From positions 620,001 to 684,000 of the forward strand of contig JAQOTA010000034.1 of NCBI GenBank assembly GCA_029532415.1: a DNA stretch of 64,000 nucleotides. Direction: 5' to 3'. The translations under genes were made by a program, and so were the position numbers. The notes beneath the pieces were generated by a model, which was given only the letters and a program-made list of their open reading frames with translations, had not been told where the DNA came from and ran no database searches. Of the stretch, positions 44,398 to 56,432 are shown piece by piece (the first letter of the stretch is position 1; every line of letters begins with the position of its first letter). Source of the DNA: Marasmius tenuissimus (lineage: Eukaryota > Basidiomycota > Agaricomycetes > Agaricales > Marasmiaceae).

Positions 44398-46834
44398 TTA
44401 CGCCTTTTTAGCCCTTTTCAGCTTCAACGACTCCTCAGTATCGCTATCAGGTGGAAAGGGCCTTTTCGAGGATGAAGGCAGGGCCGATGCCGCGGATTGA
44501 GAGAAACGACTGCTACCCCCAGCTACCGATCCAGGACCACTACCAAATGATGTACCTATCTGACCACTTGTTCGTGAGTGGAGGAAGTCCTGAGCGTGAT
44601 ACAACCCTGGCATGAGGATGGCTGGCTGTCCAAGGAACTGTTGGCTCGCGAACGGGGAATATGAAGGACCGGTAGATCGAAGGACATCGGGATATTGCGA
44701 CAACGCAAACGGGGGACTGAACTGAGGCGGTATGGCCGTATTGTTGACAGGGATACCGAAACTTGGTGCAGACGCAGCAGGCTTTGTTACCCTCGCCCTC
44801 GGGTCAGGGAATACCTGCCCAGGCTCGACCTCGGAGACAGACTGAAATTGCACTTCCTGCTTTGACAGCTCTGCGGCCACTTCGCGTGCGAGTACTGGAA
44901 CGTACCCAGTGGGTATACTGTGCCCGAACCTGACAAGCTCTATCGCGCCATCTCGTGCAGCGACACATAGAACGGCAACTTCGGCGTGCGCTTCACAGCG
45001 GTATTGATAGGGAACAGTATATTCCCTCCCATCCTGGCCATGAGGGTCAGTTTTGACTGTCATCGTTGCGCCATAGGCTAGAAGAGAATCCATGTCAACT
45101 TGAGAAGAAATAACAGATAGGAGGCCCACCATCTCTGTCTACGTGAAATTTAATCTCGTACGTGTGGGTTGGGTCCCGATTCGTGGGCTGTGATGGTCTG
45201 TCCGGCTGAAGTGCGGTTCGGATCCTCTTCGCAAGGTCCTTCATCTTCCCAGACACACTGGCCTCCAAGATAGCTTCAAGACTCCGAAAATAGTCCCCAG
45301 CACCTTCCGACATCGCCTGTAGACATACTGCCGTTTTGGCATCCTTCTCTTTCTTAAAACGCGGCTCGACAAAGTAAGATCTTGTTTCCCGGTCTCGTTG
45401 GAAACGAAGGATGCAACCCAGAACTACTGAGGACTTAGCGCAAGTGCGTATTCATGGAGATATTACTCACGATTACGATTGTCACCGTTCCCGCGAACGA
45501 GTTGGAAAGAATGTACTAGCCGACTGCCCTTCACTTTCTTGAGGGATGTGTTCAACCAGTTGATCGGTTGGAGTTTTGCGAGGGGTTGGTCCCCGAAACG
45601 TGCTCTAAACGCGGGTCCCAAAGCGTCGTAGAATTGTTGGGGGTCGTTCCAATGCGTACTGTTGTCCATCGTCGATCCTGTGGTGGAACCATCGGACAAC
45701 CGAAGATACTCGCCGAGGCCTTCCGCCAATGCGATCCGAGCGCATTCTTCTTGGGCAATGACCGCTGTGTCGCACTCGGAGGTAGTACTGTAGATCCTGT
45801 ACGAGTTATCGGAGAGTTTGACCAACAGGACGAATCCGGGTGCTGGTGTACATCTTCAGACAATGATGGAAAAGGCGCTAGTTGAACACCTACTATTTTC
45901 GAGTTTATTGTCCGTGTGTTGATACCAACGAAGGCACGAGTTCGGGCATTGGTGCTGGGCAACAAGGGCTTCAACCTGGTTGATATTCGCAGTGACGTTG
46001 GAATCCGAAGGGACGATAGCTGGTTCTAGGGATGCAGCAGAGTCAGATGCAGAAACACTACCCTCTGTCGGTACTATACCTTCTATGGTTGTATTTGTAG
46101 CACCTTTCTTCTGTTTCTTCCGCTTTTTCTTCTCTTTCTTAGATACGTTATCCTCTGAGTCCAGCAAATTGACAGGTTTGCTCGAGGATGAGTCGGCTAT
46201 CGAGCCATACTCTGCTTGCGCCCCTGTGGTCGACGACACATCTGCTCGAGATGCTCCGCTTGCAATGAACTTCATAGCTCCGCTTCGAATAGCCTTTGCA
46301 GCAGCATCATTCCGGGCCAAATCGGGTTTCTCTGACTGGCATGAGTCTATTGACATCGTCTCCCCATCGGGTTTGCAGATCGTCAACTTTGCTGTTGTCG
46401 TTAGCACGGGAAGAAGAATGATAGGTGAACGGGCGAATACCTTTCCAAGTTGTACATTTCCCTCCCTTAAGCAACAAGCTGTCCTTCTCGAGCTCCCATT
46501 TGAAGATGTCGTCTATTGGAACCTTAGGAAAGTAACGCATGCTCTGCGAATGGAGCAACTCGATGGGTTCGTCTGTGTTAAACGCGTTTGTAAAAGCCTT
46601 GTCTTCATCCTTTGTTGCGTTTTCCACAGGTTTACCTCCTGCAGACTGTGGCTCTAGAGCTGCAACGTGATCTCCCTCGAGGGCTCTGCGAACGGCGTCG
46701 GAATTCAGATTGAGGTTTCCGAAGCTGTAATCGACTTGTAGGGAATCATATTTAGAGGATGAAAGATAATCTTCGACAGAGATAGCACCTAAGCGTTTGA
46801 AGTTGAGAGATACGACGGTAAATGGGTCATCCAT
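44398..46834 (-). CDS. hypothetical protein with possible double-stranded RNA-binding-like segment
   Basis: Read from the minus strand over several exons with a start MDDPFTVVSLNFKRLG at 46834. An acidic N-terminal region is followed by a Lys-rich basic patch (KKEKKKRKKQKK). After an intron near 45860-45890, a segment FVLLVKLSDNSYRIYS continues with AQEECARIALAEGLGEYLR, which weakly resembles a dsRBM (beta strands then an Ala-rich helix). The C-terminal half is Pro/Ser/Gln-rich and ends in a basic tail, SLKLKRAKKA, with a likely nuclear localisation signal. I do not recognise a family; an RNA- or chromatin-related role is only a guess from composition. Intron positions between 45310 and 45460 are uncertain. 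Confidence 0.55.
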
Positions 46835-46944
46835 AGCTCAGCATGATGGTGGCGGTGGGGAAACAGAACGCGTACTGCTACTGCACGTCGCGCGCGGCAT
46901 GCATATACTCTCTACCAAACCACTGCCATCTCTATCCCTATTTG

Positions 46945-47772
46945 ATGGCCCCGGTCTTATCTAGCCATACAGTCCACTTTTTTACCCTAGATCATCACTC
47001 TATGGCCAGTACCGACGCTCTCACACACCTCCCCCGTTGTCAGAAGACTTTCACGAGACAGAAACCATCACCCCTCCGTATTTTCACGATGAACTGGAGG
47101 AGGAAATCGTATCTCAGCAACCAACCTTTTCTGTGCTCTCCCCTGTCTTGGAAGAACCTAGCATGCTTGACATGGATGCCTTCGTTACGTCGTATTCGTC
47201 AGTCAAATCGATCCAGGACCGTTTACTTAGCTAATTGGCAAGAATGGTACATGAAGCGTGTATTCTTGGCAGAATCGCCAGGAGAAGCCTCGTACCCAAC
47301 TTCCTCTTCATATTCGTCTCTTTCGACCATCAAGTCCATGCTCTTTAGGACAGGCCTCGACGTGTCCGCTTCCCCTGTGCAAAGTGAAGGAAGCAATGCC
47401 GATGACCATCCTACTCGAGCCCCATTTGCTGATCTATCTCACTCGAGGGCGGCTAATCCAATTGACGGGACCGATCTTTCTTCTACTATGAACCTCAGCT
47501 TCAGTTCTTCGTCTAGGGAACCTATCGAGAGACACCGCAACTGGATAGGCTCTTACAAGGAGCACTACGGATTCACGGGAAGTCGTCTCAAGGTCGAGGA
47601 GGAAACTGAAGGACTGAAGAATCAAGCCCAGAGAACCGACCATGCGGTTACGCAGAGGACCCGAGCGAGGGCGCTGTCCGAACTGGTCAAGGCTCTTTGT
47701 GGCAGTGGAGGACCGGGAACCGATCTTGTAGGGGTGGAGGTGAAGACGCCCATAAAGAAGACGCATCAATGA
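46945..47772 (+). CDS. hypothetical protein (splice pattern unclear)
   Basis: Two pieces are protein-like: LSEDFHETETITPPYFHDE and following (about 47037-47231, frame A) and AESPGEASYPTSSSYSS to the end …GVEVKTPIKKTHQ (about 47275-47772, frame B). They would be joined by an intron near 47215-47270. The protein is Ser/Thr/Glu-rich, with a charged basic C-terminus (SYKEHYGFTGSRLKVEEE) and no known domain. The ATG at 46945 or 47002 is a possible start, but both lie in frame B while the first piece is in frame A, so the true 5' end is uncertain. It is divergent from the preceding minus-strand gene. No function is proposed. Confidence 0.4.
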   Translation: MAPVLSSHTVHFFTLDHHSMASTDALTHLPRCQKTFTRQKPSPLRIFTMNWRRKSYLSNQPFLCSPLSWKNLACLTWMPSLRRIRQSNRSRTVYLANWQEWYMKRVFLAESPGEASYPTSSSYSSLSTIKSMLFRTGLDVSASPVQSEGSNADDHPTRAPFADLSHSRAANPIDGTDLSSTMNLSFSSSSREPIERHRNWIGSYKEHYGFTGSRLKVEEETEGLKNQAQRTDHAVTQRTRARALSELVKALCGSGGPGTDLVGVEVKTPIKKTHQ

Positions 47773-48334
47773 TCATATGGGAAGCTATTGGTCGCCAGAT
47801 ACCCCGTGAAGAGAGCTGGAGCGATGACGAGGCCGTGTATACGTATAATGAGTGGACATGATGCACGTACCCGTTCGAGGGTTCTCTCTGTCGAGCGACA
47901 GAGTTCATACTTGTATTTTCCCCCTATTTCCTCCGCACAAGAGATCTCGCTGCCTTGAGTTACCCGTGTTGAGATTTGATGATTCAGTACTCAGTACTCA
48001 CAGGCCGTCTGCGATCGAATGTTCAATGCAGCGTACTTAGTTGACTGCGTTTGAACGCACGCATGAACTGGCCGGCGGTTACCAGTTACCGTAGATACTT
48101 ACAGTAACACAGTAGTGCACCGCCCCTTTGACGGCAGGCCGGCCCCGGAGTATCCGAGGAGATCAGACCACGTGGCTGCTCAGTACGCCTTTCATGTTCA
48201 GATTCTCGGCCAAGTCCAACAATAGAAGCTGATTCAGTTCAGATCACTGTCAGGGCAATGAGGCTGTTTTATTGCTCTCCCCTTTACGACGACCACAGAG
48301 ACCCTGACTGCGGGTCCAGTCTTCTCTACTCGCG
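47773..48334. other. intergenic region
   Basis: About 560 bp holding no supported gene; probably the 3' end of the previous gene and the promoter of the DUF3433 gene. Confidence 0.4.
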
Positions 48335-51181
48335 ATGCCCTCCTCTAGAGATTCCCGTTCATCCACGCCGTCAAAACGCAACTCGCCTCTACTTACGGGC
48401 AGCAGCTCGACGTTTCCAGCATCACCAACATATGTTGACCTTGGTCGAGCCAGCCTTCAGGGCAGCAGGAGCAGTTTTAGCAGTGGTTTTGTTACACGAG
48501 ACTCGACACATCTCATTCCGTCTATCGTGGACAACAAGACGAGCAAATTCGTGCGTTAGGAGTACCGATTGTTTTGAGCTAGACGAGATTGACGTGCAGG
48601 CGGTTGTTAGCATCCTCTGGCACTTCGCTTGCCGATAGCTATTGGCGTCCCGATCGCCATGTTTGCTCTAGGAATCGCGTTGGAAGTGGGAGTAATAGTT
48701 TCGGGACGGAATAACGGTTCGCTACAGGACCTGCTTGGTGTCGTCCGAATGTTGTTCACTTTTGGTATCACAGGTTTCAGCGTCCCAAAGGACAACGCCC
48801 TGTCGTTCGCTTCTGCCCAATTTCTGCAGGTGAGTGCTGGAGATCGCGCGTACAATTCGTGTTTCAACTGAGGTCGTGGCATGCACAGGCATTCGTCCCT
48901 ACAATGTGCGTCAAATACCGATTGATTCGTTGTCATCTAACCTCTTGGGTTATAGTCTCATAATACCTATTGCGGTACTGTGGAGAGAGTTGGATTGGCA
49001 TGTTAGGCAGTACCAGGTGAGCACTCCGATTAGGCTCGCAACTCAAGGATAGGCTTGAACTCAGCAAAACACCAGCCATACATCGTATTGTCGAAAGGGG
49101 GTGCTTCTGCGGAGGAGAGTCTCCTCAACGACTATGTACGTACCGTCGTCTTAGAGTCATTTGACACTCACGGGAGCCTGCCCTCCAGGTCGGCGCAGGG
49201 TAGGTCGATTGCCATGCTTTGTTGGCGCGCCAGCTAATCGATACGAAAGGGTCGCTGGTTCAGTAATCAACTCCAAGCGCTTCAAACACCGCCTAGTTTT
49301 TTGGTCATCTCTCCTTGCGTTGATGAGTTATTCGCTTCAACCATTAGGTTCGTCAAGACAGCAACAACCTTCACGGAGACTGGACTTACGTTGACACCTT
49401 CCAGCTGGAGCGATATTCCAAGTGCAAACACGCAAGCAGACTTCATGTCAGTTGTTTTTGGCGAAGTGCGGTGCTGGCGCTTGCTCATGACAAATATTTG
49501 TAGGGTCGACCGTCACCAGCACCAGGAGCTTGGGACTCTCCCCGGACATCCTCGAACTCAACGCCTTTGTCGCCTCCGCTGGGGTAAACCATTGACGTTC
49601 TTCTAGTTGTATGTTCCATTAATGTGCCCCTGACAGTTTGCTGAGGCCGCTGTCTATAACGGCCTTGCGGATCCGCCTTTCGTGTGGCAAAAATGGACGG
49701 TTGCCCAGTTCGAAGTTGGTGGTTCCATTCCAGAGTCACTGATCCGCCTTGCTCACGTATAACATAGTTTCCACACAATGAATTTCTGAACGGCACGATG
49801 GTAGTCAACACGACTTCCATCCAAACGGACACAGATTGCTTCCCACCAAAATCTACTGAAGTGATGCAGGGCTCGGGCGAAAATTTCACCATATCCTCAA
49901 CATCTGTTAAGGATTGCAACGTGAAGGTTAATTTTAATCTCCAGGTGAGAAACCAGACCTCGGAGGTAACGAAACATCCTGAACGTCGTGCGCAGGTGGC
50001 AGCACAACAATACGGGGTCGCTGACGCAAGTTGCGATCTAACCCCCAATCTCAACATAACTTTCAGGCCCGTCATGTTCTGGTGTGTTTTGCTGAGTATA
50101 CTCGTCAACGCTGGTTTCTGAGATGCCATTCAGGTACTTCCACAAGAATGATAGAGACCAGAAGCCGGAAGCGAAAACTGTTTTCTGTGCTCCTACCCTC
50201 ACTGCCCACAAAGTCGAGGCTACGGCCAGTCTGAATAACGGTTCGCTCACACTTTTGGACAAACAAGGTCCATATTCTGCCCAGAATAATGTTACCCAGG
50301 GAGAATTTGCGGGAAAGGCTTTCAACGGGTGAGCTTCAGACTGATCTGAGGCGGTGACTATACTAACTTATGGATGCAGGGTCTTGTTCGACACGACTAA
50401 TAATACTTTTATCGATGCACGGGGGACGGCAGCGAAGGCAGGTATACCAGGGGCCGTTTTCCGTGCCGCTTCTCAGAGACCGAATGGCTTGCAGGCGGAG
50501 TTCGACTCAGCTAATGGGTTCCTGGATCTCACGGATAAGATATATGTATGTTTAGAATTCTTATATATCTGCGATGCACTGATCTTCAACCACACGCGTA
50601 GACACAATATCTCTCCCTTGCCGCGAAAAGTATCTACTTTGTGCCTCGTAATGACACGATACGTGCTAGGATGGACTCCTTACTACCTCGACTCATCATA
50701 AGGTGGGTCAATCGTTAAATTCCGGGGGGACGTTCTGAAGCTGACTCCTGTTAGTCCCATCCCTGCGCACGGGATGGCCCTCAATATGGTCCTCATCGGT
50801 CTAATTGGATTGGCCGTGCAGATCGTTCATCGACGTCAACGAAAACAGTTGCACTTGGCCGCCCCTCCGGGAACCATAGCCTCTGTCATGGCCTTATCCT
50901 CCCATTCAGGCTTCGGGCAACTCCTCATGCCGTACGACAGCGAAGAGAAAATGCAAAATAAGCTTAGCGGCTTGAGGTTCCAGTTGGACAAGAGGACGGG
51001 AGCGTTGATTGCGGATGACAAACCGCCGAGTATGATGCAGATGAAGAAGGAGAGGGACGAAGCTTTACAGACGCTTTTAGGAGAGCACAAAGGCGTGGAG
51101 TCGTCTTCGCAGGCAGCATACGAAGGAGCAACTGGATACCCGCCCTGGCAGACGCAATACAAGACGCCGTACGACGCATGA
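48335..51181 (+). CDS. DUF3433-type membrane protein
   Basis: Many exons starting MPSSRDSRSSTPSKRNS at 48335 and ending …QTQYKTPYDA at 51181. A Ser-rich cytosolic N-terminus leads to hydrophobic helices (PIAIGVPIAMFALGIALEVGVIV, near 48630-48700, and others near 48957-49000). The conserved DUF3433 segment is the pattern PYIVLSKGGASAEESLLNDY (about 49077-49134). Helices, an extracellular region with N-glycosylation sites, and a second helix near 50770-50830 follow, then a Lys/Glu-rich C-terminal tail. The family is specific to fungi, with a proposed plasma-membrane or vacuolar role that has no firm assignment. Exons are short and several splice edges are approximate. Confidence 0.7.
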
Positions 51182-51426
51182 ACCCGACTGATGATTGAAG
51201 TGCTCTTCACATCGGATGACCCTGTTTTTCTTGTTATAGTTATTGTACTTTAACTCTCATTTACGCACGTTTAGACGATTTGGCCTACCGCTTTTGATGC
51301 ATGTTTATGGACAATATTATCTGGTTGCTCGAATTGCCATTCCAATGTAGAACGTTATTTTACGCGTTGAGCGCTTGCGCTTAGCCATGCGGGAAGGCTT
51401 CGACAGCACGGGCGCTTGCTGTCTTC

Positions 51427-54400
51427 ATGACACTATTCCGGCCATGTGCTGCTGCAGCCAAAACCGGTGGGATCTGGCAGCGCGCCTTAGGCTCCAGCCT
51501 TCATCTGTGTCGGCACAAGGCTTCATTATCCTCTCCAAGATCAAAGATGGTGGCACAACCAATTCCAACCGGTGAACGTTTGAAGAAGCTGCGCGCCTTG
51601 ATGCAGAAGGAGGGGAACAACGTCAATGCCTATCTGGTACCCAGCGAAGATCAGCGTGAGCTCTTCGGGCAAAGTGATCAAGGGCGATCTGTTCATCATC
51701 TTTCTGTGTAGATGGGAGCGAATACATTGCCGAATGTGACGAGCGAAGGGCTTTCATTTCTGGGTTTGATGGTTCTGCAGGTGAGTATTGGTACCATTTC
51801 GCGACGGTCGCTACTTATTGACCTCCCTATTCGATTGAATACTAGGATTTGCTATTGTTACTCTCAATGAAGCTTTCATGTTCACGGATGGACGATACTT
51901 CTTACAAGCAGGACAGCAACTCGACAAGTAACTGCTTTGAATCTCTTTGAATTCGAGCAATGCCAGACAGCACTGACGTCGTGTCACAGGAACTGGACTC
52001 TGATGAAACAAGGGCTCCCTGGTACGCTCTGAGTTCAGACAATGTCCCAAGGTCTACTTCGTGACTCAATCCATACTAGATGTCCCAACCTGGCAGGAAT
52101 TCTTGACAAATGTAACGGCAATTTTCGCCCATCCGTTGTATAAATACTCATCTTGTCCCAGAATCTTCAAGAAAATTCCCGAATTGGGCTTGACCCGACT
52201 TTAATCACCTACGGTACTTTGAGTCTTTCATGAACGAGCAGAACCACTGAACAAATTGCCAGACGACTCGACCTCTCTTTCCAAAACTCTCAAACCACGG
52301 GACTCCACCCTCGTTTCCGTGTCTAATCTCGTTGACGATGTGTGGGGAACTGAACGCCCTCAGCGTCCCAAGAACCCCGTCGTCCATCTTGCCGAGAAGT
52401 TCTCCGGCGAGTCTCATACCTCCAAGCTCGACAGGCTCAAGAAGATTGTCACCGATCCTGCAAGTTCGAAAGATAACACTCCTGGCTCCAAGCCCCTTGC
52501 TGGATCTAGCGCTATTCGCAAGGTTGTCGTCCTTACTGCTCTGGACGAGATCGCCTGGCTGTTCAACCTGCGTGGGTCGGATATCGCGTTTAACCCCGTG
52601 TTCTTTGCCTACGCTGTGGTTCACCTGGATGACACTAAGCCGAGAGCAATTCTATTCGCCCAGACGGAAGGGATCGAGGCTGGTCAGGGATTGAAGGACA
52701 AACTCGGAGAGGAGGTTGAGATACGGCCCTATGATGAGATATGGACATACCTCAAGAGTCTAGGCGAGAAGTCGAGGAAGGGCGTCGAAGATCAGACCGA
52801 CGATAACAAGGTGCGCTAAACGCATCTTCTTCAGCTGTGGTTCTGACTAAGCGCGGCTTCTTCCCCATTCAGAAAGTCGTTTTGTTGTCGGATAAGACGA
52901 GCCTTGCTGTTGCTGAATCCATTGGAACGGTATGTCCTGAGTTGTCGCGGTACTGCATGGGGCCTCATCCTGTTTTCAGGACATCATCATCACTGCGCCA
53001 TCCCCAGTCGCCGTGTTGAAGGCCATCAAGAACCCGGTCGAACGTGATGGCTTCCGTCAGAGCCATATACGCGACGGTGCTGCCTTGGCTAGGTACTTTG
53101 CATGGCTTGAGGAGAGTCTGGTAGCCGGCAAGGTCTTAACCGAGTGGCAGGGCTCTGAGAAGCTGGAGGGGTTCCGCAGGTTGGTCGCCCTCAACGACTT
53201 TCATAGAACAATTGACCGATCCTCTCGTTCAGTGAACTCGATCTCTTCAAGGGCCTCAGTTTTCCCACTATCTCCTCCACAGGTCCTAACGGAGGTTTGC
53301 AGAATCCGACTCCTCACCGTTCACTTCTGACTTGTATGAACGTCTCTGGTAGCTATCATCCATTACTCCCCAAGTCACACGGATAGCGCGTTTATTAAGC
53401 AGGAACAAGTCTATCTTTGCGACTCTGGAGGTTAGTCCATCAGATCCGCTGGGCTCCGATATCCTCCCTAATATTCGTGTAGCACAATTCATGGATGGGA
53501 CAACCGATGTCACCAGGACTTGGGTACGTACTCTCTACCTCCAAAGTATCGAATCTTCTTCTCAAAACACAATCACCTAAGCACTTTGGAGCTCCTACAG
53601 ACGAGGAGAAGCAGGCAGCAACTCGAGTTCTACAGGGGCATATTGCCATTGACACCGCAGTATTCCCCACTGGTACAACGGGTACGTGGGATGCGCCACC
53701 ATACTTTCTGGTCTTAATCCATTTCTCTTTGGCTGTAGGCTTTGTCATGTAAGTCGAGATTACTTTCGCGCGATGTAAAATCTGAAGATTTGCTGGGAAT
53801 AGTGACTCATGGGCACGAAGAGCACTATGGAAGGATGGACTGGGTAAGGTCATACGTTCAACTTTCAAGGGCCGCTGACGTACCTTTGTTTATCAGATTA
53901 CAGGTAACTTACACCCACTCAGTAGGTATCACCGGAGGCTAACGCTGGCTGGTAGACACGGTACCGGCCATGGTGTCGGTCACTTCCTCAATGTCCACGA
54001 AGGCCCGCAAGGAATCGGTACCAGGATAGGTGAAGCCCATTCTGCAATGTGATGGACTCCGGTCTGACACCTGGGGATCAGCGTACAACAATACTCCTTT
54101 GAAAGTTGGCATGACCGTGTCGAACGAACCGGGGTATTACGCGGATGGGAAGTTTGGCGTAAGGATCGAGAATGTGGTCCTCGTCACTGAGGCGAAGACA
54201 CCGAACAACTTTGGGGAAAAGGGGTATCTCACCTTCGAACATGTAACAATGTGGGTGGCAGAAAGGTTTTACCTACGGAAGGTCATTCTGACACTCCTTC
54301 TCTTCTTGCGCAGGTGCCCCATCCAGACGAAATTGATCGATACGAAACTCCTTACAACTGAGGGTATGTCTTGTCATTATTCATTAGACATGTTATTAAA

Positions 54401-54539
54401 TGAACGGGTGTCTGGTTCAGAGCTTCAATGGGTGAATGACTACCACAAAGAAGTCTGGGAGAAGGTATCCCCGCTTCTAGCGAACGACGAAAGGGCTCTC
54501 AAATGGTTGGAGAAGGAATGTCAACCGATATCCCAGTAG
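51427..54539 (+). CDS. Xaa-Pro aminopeptidase P (M24B metallopeptidase), possibly dual-start
   Basis: Many exons give about 640-680 residues. Two in-frame starts exist: [15 protein letters not shown] at 51427, giving an Arg/Ser-rich N-terminus that looks like a mitochondrial leader, and [15 protein letters not shown] at 51547, which matches cytosolic AMPP. The N-terminal creatinase-like domain ([25 protein letters not shown]) precedes the pita-bread fold. The metal ligands are visible: the Asp residues in CDSGAQ and DVTRTWHFG, the His in [12 protein letters not shown], and the Glu residues in [10 protein letters not shown] and LTFEHVTM. The enzyme removes an N-terminal residue preceding proline, and needs two metal ions. 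The C-terminal segment ends [12 protein letters not shown]. Introns were joined by GT-AG rules and some edges are approximate. Confidence 0.9.
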
Positions 54540-55303
54540 ACCTCGATATGCGCCAAATAACAACATATGTAATAGGAATAGGGTCAAGCAGAATCGTTTT
54601 ATTTTTGGTCAAGACGTCGTTCAAGCCCCCTCCCTGACCGGGTCGGAATCCCCGTCGTTCACAACAGTGAGAGTCGGGCGTATCCCATTTCGGTTACATA
54701 TACGGAACCTCTCTGTTTTGCACGACCAAAGGAAGCGTATGACCCGGAGTCGAAAGGAACATGTACACGATCATGAAGCCAGATAAGTATGGGCGGTTAG
54801 GAAACCATAGCACGACTGGGGAAAGGGAGTCAGGACATATGAAAGAAAGTGGACCTCCGCAGTGCTTACCTTAGTAGTGCCCGGAGACGCTTGATGAGCA
54901 CGAAGTCGCGACGTGGGTCCCAAAGAGTGGGTCCAGGGCTCAGATGTACACTTCCGAGTCCAAATCCCGGCAGGTGCGGAGGTACTATGTACACTAAGGC
55001 CGTCCACTGCGGAAGGGTAAGTATTATACACTGTCAAGAATGACTGTGGTAGTATGCTTATGGTCCGTGGGCCGAAGCTGTATATTTCAACTGCCCCAGA
55101 GCGAATGCCTCGCTCGGAGCTGGGAAATTTGGGCTTGGAATAGTATCTGTCGGACTGTGGTCCTGAGAAAGAGTGTTCATCGTCGTGAATGTAGGCTGGG
55201 ACATGGTTGGCAGATCTACACCCGTCATATTGGTATCCCTTCCAAGGTAGGCCAGCTTGATTCGAACCGTGATTAACGAAAAGATGATTCCCTACGAATA
55301 ACG
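54540..55303. other. intergenic region or uncertain 3' exon of the membrane protein gene
   Basis: About 760 bp between the AMPP stop and the listed end of the next minus-strand gene. On the minus strand two different frames are open over about 55060-55250, one giving DLPTMSQPTFTTMNTLSQ and the other NHVPAYIHDDEHSFSG. Either could be a cytosolic tail exon joined by an intron starting at about 55312. The join cannot be decided from sequence alone. Confidence 0.35.
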
Positions 55304-56432
55304 TTACTTGAGTTTCAGCCGGGAGTACTCAAACGGGCTCACCACGGATGGAGGGAGAATTGACACCATGATATTCAGCGCCGGATGTCTCGCCATGAAC
55401 AACCCAAGTATAACGAGTTCGAGCAAGACTTGAAGTGCTGCAGATTCTAGGAGTATCCAGAAAACTGGCCGGAGAATAGACGAACGCCCAGGCAGCATTT
55501 GTTGACGGTATCCCGACCAAAGGGGCAATATCATGAGAGCGGTGGCAGTAATATTCAGGAAGAGTGTGACGACGTAGAACGAGATTGTGAGATAGCCCAA
55601 TGTGGGGTTGAGAGGCGAATCCAAACTAGCGCGAGTGAGAAGGCCAGTTATCACCGAAACTAGAACTAGTAGGTCTACGGTAAAAGACATGAACCTTCTC
55701 TCAGCTACGAAACACGCACCAATTTCGGCGAGGAGAAGAAACAGAGGGATGGTGATGATCTTCCAGCTCTTATTCCTGAGAACCCAGCACCGGTAAATCT
55801 GGGCTCAATTCTTTGAGCATTGATAACTCGTTATTCAAACGGTGTAACTCACAGCCGCTGCCGAACCCAATATTTCCGAGATGGGGTATAGAGTACTGTA
55901 CGTGAGGTTCTCCCACGAGCCTGCAAGGACGAACGTGATGCCCTCTGGTACTGCGAAAGGTCCACCTTCTGATGCAAACGGTATGTTATCCGAGAACGGT
56001 TTCGTCGGCACACCCCATTTCATGAAACGGTAGCCTGCAAGGATCACATGCAAGGTTGCAATGAAGAACATCACATTGGTGAACCAGAAGACGGACTGGT
56101 GAGTAAGAACAGCACCATGAAACCAGCGTCAGATCAAATGAATTGGCCAAAAAGCGTGTCCTTCCCGCTCACCTTCAAGTAGCGTCTCTCCCCCTCCCTT
56201 CCTCGAGAGGCGAAGGTGAGAATCAGGTCTATCCCGAAGAGGCAGAAGTAGAGTCCTGGGTAAAGAAGGTTGAATGCGGAAACGGATGCAAACCTCGGAT
56301 GACGCGTACCGAAAACAATGGCCTGAATAAACGCGTTCAATTTATCGATGAGCGGAGGGGAGAAACCTAAGTATTTCTTACCTCAATCCATACAGCTAAA
56401 AAGAATGACCCTTGATATGACAACGCAGCCAT
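55304..56432 (-). CDS. multi-spanning membrane protein (basidiomycete seven-helix-like family), 3' end uncertain
   Basis: Minus-strand gene starting MAALSYQGSFFLAVWIE at 56432 in about six exons. Hydrophobic segments are seen at AFNLLYPGLYFCLFGIDLIL (about 56240-56300), MFFIATLHVILAGYRF, the region LAGSWENLTYSTLYPISEI, and two in the last exon (FTVDLLVLVSVITGLL, ILLESAALQVLLELVILG). A glycosylation-type site (ENLTYS) lies in a loop. The arrangement is like the poorly characterised seven-helix proteins common in Agaricomycetes. The listed stop is one possible end; a longer tail encoded further left is plausible. No ligand or role can be assigned. Confidence 0.6.
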
